Of a stretch of DNA of 64,000 bases, positions 20,145-28,159 are shown piece after piece; positions within the stretch are counted from its first letter, which is position 1, and every line of letters begins with the position of its first letter. This stretch comes from Mycobacterium colombiense CECT 3035. Lineage in GTDB: Bacteria; Actinomycetota; Actinomycetes; Mycobacteriales; Mycobacteriaceae. A model generated the notes under the pieces. The model worked only from the letters and a program-made list of their open reading frames with translations, ran no database searches and was not told where the DNA came from. Both the position numbers and the translations under genes were made by a program. Location of the stretch: positions 1,798,001 through 1,862,000 of the forward strand of contig NZ_CP020821.1 in assembly GCF_002105755.1 (NCBI RefSeq), written 5' to 3'.

Positions 20145-21686
20145 TCAGCGGCCCAGGATCGCCGAAAGCGCTTGTCGCAGGGCCCCTTCGGGGTCGGCGG
20201 GAAACTCGTCGGCGCGCCATCCGACGAAATCGTCCGGGCGGATCAGCAGCGCCCCCTCGGACGGCAGTCCGGTGATCGCCGCCCACTCGTCACTGTAGAA
20301 GCGATGAGCCGCCAGCGACGCCGAAGCCGCTGCCGCACACCATCGCTCGTCCCCGGACAGCACGGTGAATCGGGGCCCCAGCAGGTCAAGTGTCGAGAGG
20401 CCCTCGCGCACCCAGACGTGCGGCACCCGGGTGCCCGGTTGGGCGCGTAGCTCGTCCACCAGGCCGTCGCCGTCCGCATCGCCTGTCACGACCGCGGCCG
20501 AGCGGTATCGGTACCCGATGAGCAGGTTGAACATCGGACACTCCTCGTCGGGCGGCAGCTGCGGCATGTCGCCACCGGCGCGCAGCAGCGCCACCGACGG
20601 CCCGGTGAGGGACTGGCGCGCGGCGAACCGGCCCACCGGGTGGCGCTCGGCGTGATAGGTCGCCAGTAGCTCGGGCGCGGCCGTGCCGTGCAGGACGGCG
20701 GCGAGTTTCCACGCCAGGTTGTGCGCGCTTTGAATGGCGGTGTTGGCTCCCCCGGCCTTGAACGGTGGCATGGTGTGCGCCGAATCGCCGACGAGAAATG
20801 CGCGCCCGCACTCGAATTGGTCGGCCACCCGCTCATAGGGCTGCCACGCCGCGACTTCGATGACGTCGATGTCGATCGGTTCGCCGATCGCCGTGGTGAG
20901 CATTTCGCGGCAGCGCTGCGGGGTGAACTGCTCGGCTGACTCGCCCGCGCCGGGAAAGTAGGTGGTGATGAACATGCCGAGATCGCCCTGGGCGACCAGG
21001 AAGATGCCGTCCACGTCGTCGTTCTTCACCTGCACGCCATCGCCGTCGCGCAGCTTCGGGATGAACCGCCGCCACGGCGCCCGGAAGTAGACGAAGACGA
21101 CGTAGATCGGCAGCGCGCCGTACCCGGAAGTGGTGACGCCCAGCCGGTTACGGATCGGGCTGTGCACGCCGTCGGCGGCGACGAGATAGTCGGCGCGGAC
21201 GGTCTGCGACTCCCCCGACTCCACGTCGCGCAGCACCGCGGTGACACCGGTTTCGTCCAGCTCCATCGAGGACAGCTCCGTGCCGTAACGCACCTCGCCG
21301 CCCCCTCGCCGGGCGGCATCGCGCAGGATCGGCTCGAGCCGGCTCTGCGGGCAATACTGTGCCGCCGGCTCGGGGCTCAGCTCGTCCAGGCCGGCGAAGA
21401 TCGCTTCGACGTCAAGCGCCGGTTCTTCCTCGACGCTGTTCAGCGTCGGCCTGACCACCATCGCCGAGACGTGTTCGGCGACCGCGCGCACCTCGTCGCG
21501 AAGCCCCAGGCCACGCAGCACCTCCGAGCTGCGGAAGCTCAGGTTGCGGGCCTTCGGATAGAGAAAGAATTCCCGTCGCTTCTCGACCAGCAGCGAGCGG
21601 ACCCCGTGCTGGGCCAGCAGCGCCGACGTGGCCAGCCCGCCGACGCCGGCTCCGACTATGAGTACCGGTACGTGGGTGGCAGCCAT
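20145..21686 (-). CDS. FAD-dependent aromatic monooxygenase (PheA/TfdB/aklavinone-hydroxylase type)
   Basis: A 513-residue class A flavoprotein hydroxylase. The FAD ADP-binding motif VGAGVGGLATSALLA is near residue 11, the DG motif is DYLVAADGVHSPIRNRLG near 170, and the GD motif is AFLVGDSAHTMPPFKAGGAN with AIQSAHNLAWKLA near 300. The C-terminal thioredoxin-like domain of the phenol-hydroxylase group is present. Such enzymes hydroxylate phenolic or polyketide rings with NAD(P)H and O2. It is divergent from a TetR gene with a 120-bp shared regulatory gap containing an inverted repeat, so it is probably controlled by that repressor. Substrate unknown. Confidence 0.88.
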   Translation of the reverse strand: MAATHVPVLIVGAGVGGLATSALLAQHGVRSLLVEKRREFFLYPKARNLSFRSSEVLRGLGLRDEVRAVAEHVSAMVVRPTLNSVEEEPALDVEAIFAGLDELSPEPAAQYCPQSRLEPILRDAARRGGGEVRYGTELSSMELDETGVTAVLRDVESGESQTVRADYLVAADGVHSPIRNRLGVTTSGYGALPIYVVFVYFRAPWRRFIPKLRDGDGVQVKNDDVDGIFLVAQGDLGMFITTYFPGAGESAEQFTPQRCREMLTTAIGEPIDIDVIEVAAWQPYERVADQFECGRAFLVGDSAHTMPPFKAGGANTAIQSAHNLAWKLAAVLHGTAAPELLATYHAERHPVGRFAARQSLTGPSVALLRAGGDMPQLPPDEECPMFNLLIGYRYRSAAVVTGDADGDGLVDELRAQPGTRVPHVWVREGLSTLDLLGPRFTVLSGDERWCAAAASASLAAHRFYSDEWAAITGLPSEGALLIRPDDFVGWRADEFPADPEGALRQALSAILGR

Positions 21687-21724
21687 GGCCTCACCCTAGC
21701 CCAAACTGACAGAGACTGTAAAAC

Positions 21725-21737
21725 GATAGTTTCTATC
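21725..21737. promoter_or_regulatory. Candidate TetR operator in divergent promoter region
   Basis: GATAG-TTT-CTATC is a perfect inverted repeat, and ACTATAT (21738-21744) is mirrored by ATATAGT (21771-21777). Both lie in the AT-rich 120 bp between the FAD hydroxylase and the TetR gene, where autoregulation by the TetR protein would be expected. Confidence 0.45.
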
Positions 21738-21806
21738 ACTATATGCCACGGCCACCTTGACTGTTGACTGATATAGTACTCTGGTCACGAATGGGAGGGG
21801 CGGTCG

Positions 21807-22523
21807 ATGGCGGAACGGTCGAGTCTGGATCGGCGACGGCGGGCCGATCGGATTCTTGACAGCGCCCGTGACCTGCTGCTGCGCTGGGGTTACCGGCGCG
21901 TGACGATCGACGAAGTGGCCGCTCGCGCCGGGGTGGGCAAGGGCACCATCTACCTGCACTGGCGCTCCCGGGAGGACATCTTCCACGCCGTCAGCGCCCG
22001 CGAGGCTGCGGCGATGACACAGGCGATCGTCGACGCGGTCCGACAAGATCCCGCCGAGGTCGCGCTGCACCGTTATCTGCGGCGGCTTTTCGTGGAGGCG
22101 ATGGAGCGACCGGTGCTGCGTGCGCTCTACACTCGGGACGCCGACACGCTCGACAAGTTCCTCGCGGCCGTTGATCACCAGCGGTTGGAAGAAGCCAAGC
22201 TGGGCGTCAATCGGGACTACTTGGGTGTGCTGGCCGCCGAGGGATTGCTGCGGTCAGGCCTACGCCCAGACGACCTGGACTACACCCTCCCGACGATCGT
22301 GTTCGGTTTCTTTGCGGCGGAACCCTTCCTGCCCGCGGCGATCGAGTTGAGCCTGCAGCAGAAGGCGGACCAGCTTGCCGACACGGTACGGCGCGCGTTC
22401 GAGCTGCCAACTGCGCCCGCTAAGGACGCCCTGAAACGCGCTGCGGCGAAAGCTATCCCGATCCTGGGGCGCCTCGCCGATGACTTCCTGGCCGCGACAT
22501 ATGGAGGTGATCACCATGAGTGA
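21807..22523 (+). CDS. TetR family transcriptional regulator
   Basis: A 238-residue TetR repressor. The N-terminal HTH is RILDSARDLLLRWGYRRVTI then VAARAGVGKGTIYLHWRSRE (residues about 15-60). The C-terminal ligand domain is helical and not assignable. It has a strong ribosome site GGGAGGGG. It heads an operon with a methyltransferase and an amidohydrolase (each overlapping the next) and faces the FAD hydroxylase. It most likely senses the substrate or product of these enzymes. Confidence 0.9.
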   Translation: MAERSSLDRRRRADRILDSARDLLLRWGYRRVTIDEVAARAGVGKGTIYLHWRSREDIFHAVSAREAAAMTQAIVDAVRQDPAEVALHRYLRRLFVEAMERPVLRALYTRDADTLDKFLAAVDHQRLEEAKLGVNRDYLGVLAAEGLLRSGLRPDDLDYTLPTIVFGFFAAEPFLPAAIELSLQQKADQLADTVRRAFELPTAPAKDALKRAAAKAIPILGRLADDFLAATYGGDHHE

Positions 22524-23292
22524 ACTGGTTTCTGACCTTGCCCGCCCACGCGGGCGCTACGGCGTCGACGGCGACTACCGACTGATTCCTGCACCGGCCC
22601 TCTTCGCCGGCTACCTGCTGCTGTGCCTTGCCGAAGCCGCATTGGCCGCCACCTGGCTGGCGGCGGGACGAACTCTGGCCGGCGCGGCGGTGGCCGTGGT
22701 CGCGGTCGCAATGGTCGCCGTCGGCGTCAGCATCCTGCGGTTCAGCCGGCGAGGAAAATTCGAGGTCTGGGCCCGCCTGCTGACCGGCATCGGCCTGCGC
22801 GGCGATGAGCACGTGCTCGACCTCGGCTGCGGGCGCGGCGCGGTGCTGCTGGCGGCTGCAAAGCTGGTGCCGCGCGGAAAGGCTGTGGGCGTGGACATCT
22901 GGCGCCCCGACCAGACCGGCAACTCCATGCGGGCGACGCTGGCGAACGCCGACGCCGAAGGGGTCTCGGACAGGGTCGAGCTGCACACCCGGGACATGAC
23001 CGACCTACAGTTTCCCGACGCGTCGTTCGACCTCGTGGTGAGCAACCTCGCGATCCACAACCTGCCGGGCAACCCGGCGCGGCTGGCCGCCATCGACGAA
23101 GCCGTGCGCGTCCTGCGGCCCGGCGGTCGCCTCGTGATCGCCGACCTCGGCTTCACCAAGCTATACGCCCGACGGCTCGGGCAACTTGGCATGGCGAACA
23201 TCGGGCGCAAGGACCTTGGCTGGCGTGCGTGGTGGGGACTGCCGTTCATCCGCACCCACGCCGTCACCGCGACCAAGCCCGAACCAGCGTGA
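22516..23292 (+). CDS. Membrane-anchored class I SAM-dependent methyltransferase
   Basis: A 258-residue protein with two N-terminal transmembrane helices (about residues 24-45, LFAGYLLLCLAEAALAATWL, and 50-72) followed by a class I methyltransferase fold: motif I VLDLGCGRGAVLLAAA, VGVDIW, DLVVSNLAIHN and VLRPGGRLVIADLG. The ATG 22516 was chosen because GGAGGTGA lies 8 bases upstream; it overlaps the TetR stop. An ATG at 22501 is an alternative. The stop overlaps the amidohydrolase start (GTGA). The anchor suggests a lipophilic substrate, perhaps a quinone or phenolic lipid; this is inference. Confidence 0.85.
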   Translation: MSELVSDLARPRGRYGVDGDYRLIPAPALFAGYLLLCLAEAALAATWLAAGRTLAGAAVAVVAVAMVAVGVSILRFSRRGKFEVWARLLTGIGLRGDEHVLDLGCGRGAVLLAAAKLVPRGKAVGVDIWRPDQTGNSMRATLANADAEGVSDRVELHTRDMTDLQFPDASFDLVVSNLAIHNLPGNPARLAAIDEAVRVLRPGGRLVIADLGFTKLYARRLGQLGMANIGRKDLGWRAWWGLPFIRTHAVTATKPEPA

Positions 23293-24407
23293 CGAAACCC
23301 GTTAGCCGCGAGTCGGTTTCCCCAGTGATAGCCCTGGAGGAGGCCTTTCTGCACCCACGCGTCTGGGATTTGTTCCCCGCGTCGTTGCGCCAGAAGTATC
23401 AGCCCGTCCGAGCCCGGCTCAGCGACGTCGGGGCCGAGCGAATCCGCCAAATGGACGCGGCCGGAATCGACGTGCAGGTGCTCTCCCACGTCCAGCCCGG
23501 AATCCAGATCGTCCCGGACGCACGGGCGGACTCGGCGATCGCGGTCAGCGTAGAAGTCAACGACTGGCTCGCCGAGGCCATAGCCCACCACCCGACGCGA
23601 TTCGCGGGCTTCGCGATGCTGCCCACCCAGTCCCCGTCCGGAGCCGCCGACGAATTAGAGCGCACCGTAGGGGATCTCGGCTTCGTCGGCGCGTTGATCA
23701 ATGGGCACACCAACGGCCGCTATCTCGATGACCCGTCGTTCGACGTGCTGCTCGACAGGGCCGAATCCCTGGGCGTCCCGATCTACATCCATCCCACCGA
23801 CCCACCCCAACCGGTAGCGGACACGTCCTACGCGCCCTTCGAATCGGCCCTCGTACCGACCTGGGGCTGGCCGGTGGAAACCGGGACCCACGTGCTGCGG
23901 CTGATCTGCGCGGGGGTGTTCGACCGGCACCCGGATCTGAAGGTCATCGTCGGGCACATGGGAGAGCTGCTGCCCTACTGCTTCAGCCGCCTCAACGTGG
24001 GACTGACGATGGCCGGCTGGCTGCTCGCCCCGGAGCCGGACAACAGGGTGATGCGCAGGAACGTGGGCTACTACCTGCGGAAAAACGTCTTCATCACCAG
24101 CAGCGGCGTATTCGACACGCCCGTATTTGACTGTGCCCGAGCCATGTTGGGCCTCGACAACCTGATGTTCTCTGTCGACTACCCGTTCCAGGACAACTTC
24201 GCCGCAATGGAGTTTCTCCACCGATGCGACCTCTCCCCCGACGACAGGGAGCGGTTCGCCCACCGCACCGCGGAAACGCTGCTGGGAATCGGTAGTCGGC
24301 CGCGCTCCCCCCGCCCAGCGGCCAACCTGGGTGACGCCTGGCACAGACTGCGATCTCGCGCCCAATCGAAGCTTGGCCGCACGTTGATCTCGGCTCTGGT
24401 GAAGTAG
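23289..24407 (+). CDS. Amidohydrolase-2 family protein (ACMSD / resorcylate decarboxylase-like)
   Basis: A 372-residue metal-dependent TIM-barrel enzyme of the ACMSD group. Strand 1 reads ALEEAF, where most amidohydrolases have HxH; Glu at the first position is typical of the hydroxybenzoate decarboxylase branch. IYIHPTDPP gives the next His, VIVGHMGELLPY the following one, and FSVDYPFQDN the metal Asp. Substrates in this group are carboxylated aromatics decarboxylated without oxygen. The GTG 23289 overlaps the methyltransferase stop. Ring hydroxylase, methyltransferase and putative decarboxylase together suggest processing of an aromatic or polyketide compound. Confidence 0.85.
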   Translation: MTKPVSRESVSPVIALEEAFLHPRVWDLFPASLRQKYQPVRARLSDVGAERIRQMDAAGIDVQVLSHVQPGIQIVPDARADSAIAVSVEVNDWLAEAIAHHPTRFAGFAMLPTQSPSGAADELERTVGDLGFVGALINGHTNGRYLDDPSFDVLLDRAESLGVPIYIHPTDPPQPVADTSYAPFESALVPTWGWPVETGTHVLRLICAGVFDRHPDLKVIVGHMGELLPYCFSRLNVGLTMAGWLLAPEPDNRVMRRNVGYYLRKNVFITSSGVFDTPVFDCARAMLGLDNLMFSVDYPFQDNFAAMEFLHRCDLSPDDRERFAHRTAETLLGIGSRPRSPRPAANLGDAWHRLRSRAQSKLGRTLISALVK

Positions 24408-24423
24408 TCGCGACCGCGGTTGG

Positions 24424-25965
24424 CTAGCCGAAGCGCGCCACGAACTCCTCCGCGACGGCCACGGCGCGTTCCCGATCGCGCGCCACCAGCCCGATGCGGG
24501 TCCGCCGGTCCAGGATGTCGGAGGCGTCCAGCGCGCCCTCGTGTGTTACCGCGTACGCGAATTCCGCTCTGCTGACGTCGATTCCGTCGGCGACCGGCTC
24601 GGTCGGCCGGTCGCAGGCCGCGACGGCGACGACCTTGGGCGCCTCGGCGCCGTACCGTTGCAGCAGCGACGAAGGCAGTTCGGTGTCGCTCGCCGCGATC
24701 ACCCCGGGATTGGCCGGCGCCCCGATCAGCGGCAGGTTGCGGGTCCGGCATTTGCCGGCGCGCAGGCGCCGCACCCGGATCGCGCGATCCAGCACATCCT
24801 GTGCCATGTAGCGGTATTCGGTCAGCTTGCCGCCGATCACGCTGATCACCCCGGACGCCGATTCCACGACGGCATGCTCCCGGGACACGTCGGCGGTGCG
24901 GCCTTCGCCGGTATCGATCAGCGGCCGCAGTCCCGCGTAGGCGCCGATCACGTCGGTGGCGGTGAGCCCGGTGCCCAGTGCGGTGTTCACCGTGTTCAGC
25001 AGGAAGGTGATCTCGTCGACCGACGGCTCGGGCACATCCGGGATGGGACCGGGGGCCGCTTCGTCGGTCAGCCCCAGATAGACCCGGCCCAGCTGTTCGG
25101 GCATGGCGAACACGAAGCGGTTGAGCTCGCCGGGTATCGGAATGGTCAGCGCCGCAGTCGGATTACCGAAGGCCTGGGCATCGAAGACCAGATGCGTGCC
25201 CCTGCTGGGCCGTAACCGCAGTGCGCCGTCGATCTCGCCCGCCCAGACCCCGGCGGCGTTGATGACCGCGCCCGCCGAGACGTCGAACGCCTGCCCGCCG
25301 CACCTGTCGGTCAGCCGCACCGAGGTGCCGGTGGCCCGCGAGGCCGATACCCGGGTCAGGATCCGCGCGCCGTGCTGCGCCGCGGTGCGCGCGACCGCGG
25401 TGACCAGCCGGGCGTCGTCGATCAATTGACCGTCGTAGGCCAGGAAGCCGCCGTCCAGGCCGTCGCGTCGCACGGTCGGTGCCATCTGCACGACGCGCTG
25501 GGCCGATACCCGGCGCGAGCGGGGCAGGGTCGAGGCCGGGGTGCCGGCGAGGAATCGCAGGGCGTCGCCGGCCAGGAACCCGCCGCGCACCAGGGCCCGC
25601 TTGCCCGGGGTCATCGACGGCAGCAGCGGTACCAGCTGGGGCATCGCGTGAACCAGGTGAGGGGCGTTGCGCGTCATCAGGATTCCGCGCTCGATGGCGC
25701 TGCGCCGGGCGATGCCCACGTTGCCGGTCGCGAGGTAGCGCAGCCCGCCGTGCACGAGCTTGGAACTCCAGCGGCTGGTGCCGAACGCCAGATCGTGTTT
25801 CTCCACCAGCGCCACCCGCAGGCCGCGGGCGGCGGCATCCAGCGCGATGCCGGCGCCGGTGATGCCGCCGCCGATCACGACGACGTCCAGCGCCTGACCG
25901 TCGGCGAGCGCGGTCAGGTCGGCGGCGCGGCGGGCGGCGTTCAGGGCGGTGGGATCGGGTATCAC
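24424..25965 (-). CDS. glpD1: FAD-dependent glycerol-3-phosphate dehydrogenase GlpD
   Basis: A 513-residue flavoprotein that oxidises glycerol-3-phosphate to dihydroxyacetone phosphate and passes electrons to menaquinone. The FAD motif is DVVVIGGGITGAGIALDAAAR near residue 28; FGTSRWSSKLVHGGLRYLATG is the GlpD signature. The start GTG 25965 overlaps the TetR stop by 4 bases; the longer upstream frame lies inside the TetR gene and has no homologous content. The matching M. tuberculosis gene is Rv2249c. TetR and glpD1 form an operon, divergent from an AGPS-like oxidase, so the locus is about glycerol-phosphate and ether or glycerolipid metabolism. Confidence 0.95.
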   Translation of the reverse strand: MIPDPTALNAARRAADLTALADGQALDVVVIGGGITGAGIALDAAARGLRVALVEKHDLAFGTSRWSSKLVHGGLRYLATGNVGIARRSAIERGILMTRNAPHLVHAMPQLVPLLPSMTPGKRALVRGGFLAGDALRFLAGTPASTLPRSRRVSAQRVVQMAPTVRRDGLDGGFLAYDGQLIDDARLVTAVARTAAQHGARILTRVSASRATGTSVRLTDRCGGQAFDVSAGAVINAAGVWAGEIDGALRLRPSRGTHLVFDAQAFGNPTAALTIPIPGELNRFVFAMPEQLGRVYLGLTDEAAPGPIPDVPEPSVDEITFLLNTVNTALGTGLTATDVIGAYAGLRPLIDTGEGRTADVSREHAVVESASGVISVIGGKLTEYRYMAQDVLDRAIRVRRLRAGKCRTRNLPLIGAPANPGVIAASDTELPSSLLQRYGAEAPKVVAVAACDRPTEPVADGIDVSRAEFAYAVTHEGALDASDILDRRTRIGLVARDRERAVAVAEEFVARFG

Positions 25966-26531
25966 GACAGGTATCCGTTCAGCGAGTAGGCCAGCTCGGT
26001 GGCCAGCGCGTCGGCGTCGAGCATCGGTTCGACGATCCGCGCCGATTGAATGGTCGACTGGGCGATCAGCAGCACCATCGTCGCCATCTGGACGGGGTCG
26101 CCGAGCCGGACGCTGCCGTGTCGCTGAGCCGCCCGCAGCCGGGCGGCCAGCGCATCGATCAGCATGCGCTGGCTGGTCCCCAGGCGTTCGGTGATGTACG
26201 TCGACGCGAGATCCGAGTGCAGCACCGATGTCACCAATCGGTCCGCCCGCAACAGATCGGTCACCGTAACGATCTGTCGCACAAGCGATTCGCGATCGTT
26301 GCCGAGCAGCGGGGCGTCTTGCATCACCTCGGTGATGTGCTGGGTCAGCAGCGCCGCCACGATCGACGGCGTGTCCGGCCACCGCCGGTACACCGTCGGC
26401 CTGCTGACGCCCGCGCGCCGGGCGATCTCGGCGAGGGTCACCCGTTCCACGCCGAAATCCACCACGCAGCTGGCGGCCGCCGCGAGGATGCGCTCGCCGG
26501 TGTCCAACTTTTCGTTACGGATTGACAGCAT
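25962..26531 (-). CDS. TetR family regulator upstream of glpD1
   Basis: A 189-residue TetR repressor. The HTH comprises GERILAAAASCVVDFGVERV and IARRAGVSRPTVYRRWPDTP (residues about 12-55). The start is ATG 26531, giving the length I expect for Rv2250c; the frame extends upstream across the promoter, but that extension has no family match. Its start lies only 17 bp from the divergent start of the AGPS-like gene, with a palindrome in between. It therefore probably represses both itself with glpD1 and the neighbour. Confidence 0.9.
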   Translation of the reverse strand: MLSIRNEKLDTGERILAAAASCVVDFGVERVTLAEIARRAGVSRPTVYRRWPDTPSIVAALLTQHITEVMQDAPLLGNDRESLVRQIVTVTDLLRADRLVTSVLHSDLASTYITERLGTSQRMLIDALAARLRAAQRHGSVRLGDPVQMATMVLLIAQSTIQSARIVEPMLDADALATELAYSLNGYLS

Positions 26532-26551
26532 ATGTAATACTGTAACGCATG
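26529..26551. promoter_or_regulatory. Overlapping divergent promoters, both apparently leaderless
   Basis: The 19-bp imperfect palindrome 26532-26550 (ATG-N3-TAC-T-GTA-N3-CAT) fills the gap between the two ATG codons. On the plus strand TACTGT (26538-26543) fits TANNNT and lies 5 bases before ATG 26549. On the minus strand TACAGT (26544-26539) lies 7 bases before ATG 26531. There is no room for ribosome sites, so both mRNAs should start at their AUG. Confidence 0.55.
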
Positions 26552-28159
26552 ACCGATCCCCAGGGGCTGCTGCCACCGATGAAATGGAACGCGTGGGGTG
26601 ACCCCGCCGCGGCCAAGCCGCTCTCGGAGGGGATCCGCTCATTGCTGCAGCAGGCCGTGGGGGTCGAGGGGTCCCGCGCGGCCGAACTGCGATCCGACGA
26701 GGTGCAATTGCGTCCGTCGGCGTTGTCGCAGTCCGACCGGGACGCGCTGGCCGCCATCGTCGGCGCCGAATACTGCCGCACGGCGGACCCCGACCGGCTG
26801 CTGCACGCGGGCGGCAAGTCGACCATCGACCTGCTGCGTCGCATGGACCGCGGCCCGCAGAATGCGCCCGACGCCGTGTTGCTTCCCGGGGATGACGACG
26901 CCGTCGCCGCGATCCTGCGCCACTGCTCGCAGCATCGCATCGCCGTGGTGCCGTTCGGCGGGGGCACCAGCGTGGTCGGTGGGCTCGACCCCGACCGCGG
27001 GGAGTTCTCCGCCGTCGTCTCGCTCGATCTGCGCCGCTTCGATGAGCTGATCTCGCTGGACGACGTGTCCGGGCAGGCGGTGTTCGGGGCCGGGGTCACC
27101 GGGCCGGAGGCCGAACGCCTCCTTGGCGCACAAGGCTTTTCGCTCGGCCATTTCCCGCAGAGCTTCGAGTACGCCACCATCGGTGGCTTCGCCGCGACCC
27201 GCTCGTCCGGTCAGGACTCGGCGGGCTACGGCCGGTTCAACGACATGGTGCGGGGCCTGCGCGTGGTCACTCCGGTGGGCACCCTGGATCTGGGCCGCGC
27301 GCCGGAATCCGCAGCCGGCCCCGACCTGCGCCAGCTGCTGATCGGCTCGGAGGGCACCCTGGGCGTGATCACCCGGGTGCGGCTGCGCGTGCACCGCGCG
27401 CCGGCAGCCGTCCGCTACGAGGCGTGGTCGTTCCCGGACTTCGCGACCGGGGCCGCGGCCCTGCGCGCGGTCACCCAGAATGGCACCGGCCCCACCGTCA
27501 TTCGGCTCTCCGACGAGGCCGAAACCGGCGTCAACCTGGCCACCACCGAGGCGATCGGCGAATCGCAGATCACCGGTGGATGCCTGGCCGTCACCGTGTT
27601 CGAGGGCACCGCCGAGCACGTCGAAAGCCGGCACGCCGAGACCAGCGCGCTGCTGGCGGCCCGGGGCGGGACCTCGCTGGGCGACGGTCCGGCGCAGGCC
27701 TGGGAGCGCGGCCGGTTCGGCGCGCCGTACCTGCGCGATTCGCTGCTCGCGGCGGGCGCGCTGTGTGAAACGCTGGAGACCGCCACCGACTGGTCGAATG
27801 TTCCCGCGCTGAAATCCGCTGTCACCCAAGCGCTTACCGAGGCGCTCGCCGCGACGGGCACGCCCGCTCTGGTGATGTGCCACATCTCCCACGTCTACCC
27901 CACCGGCGCCTCGTTGTACTTCACCGTCGTCGCCGGGCAGCGCGGCAACCCGATCGACCAATGGAAAGCCGCCAAAAAGGCCGCGTCGGATGCCATCATG
28001 GCCACCGGTGGGACCATCACCCACCACCATGCGGTCGGGGCCGACCACCGGCCGTGGATGCGCGACGAGATCGGCGAGCTGGGAGTGCAGGTGCTGCGGG
28101 CGGTCAAGGCGACGCTGGATCCGGCCGGAATCCTCAATCCCGGCAAGCTGATTCCGTGA
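26549..28159 (+). CDS. FAD-linked oxidase, alkyl-dihydroxyacetonephosphate synthase-like
   Basis: A 536-residue flavoprotein of the vanillyl-alcohol-oxidase fold, similar to AGPS (ether lipid synthase); equals Rv2251. The FAD pyrophosphate loop is VVPFGGGTSVVGG near residue 133. HFPQSFEYATIGGFAATRSSGQ carries the family's second FAD segment, and GGTITHHHAVGADHRPWM near 490 matches the AGPS active-site histidines. It ends in DPAGILNPGKLIP. ATG 26549 would be leaderless; ATG 26579 (MKWNAWGDP) is the alternative. The stop overlaps the diacylglycerol kinase start (GTGA). Ether-lipid function in mycobacteria is unproven. Confidence 0.9.
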   Translation: MTDPQGLLPPMKWNAWGDPAAAKPLSEGIRSLLQQAVGVEGSRAAELRSDEVQLRPSALSQSDRDALAAIVGAEYCRTADPDRLLHAGGKSTIDLLRRMDRGPQNAPDAVLLPGDDDAVAAILRHCSQHRIAVVPFGGGTSVVGGLDPDRGEFSAVVSLDLRRFDELISLDDVSGQAVFGAGVTGPEAERLLGAQGFSLGHFPQSFEYATIGGFAATRSSGQDSAGYGRFNDMVRGLRVVTPVGTLDLGRAPESAAGPDLRQLLIGSEGTLGVITRVRLRVHRAPAAVRYEAWSFPDFATGAAALRAVTQNGTGPTVIRLSDEAETGVNLATTEAIGESQITGGCLAVTVFEGTAEHVESRHAETSALLAARGGTSLGDGPAQAWERGRFGAPYLRDSLLAAGALCETLETATDWSNVPALKSAVTQALTEALAATGTPALVMCHISHVYPTGASLYFTVVAGQRGNPIDQWKAAKKAASDAIMATGGTITHHHAVGADHRPWMRDEIGELGVQVLRAVKATLDPAGILNPGKLIP

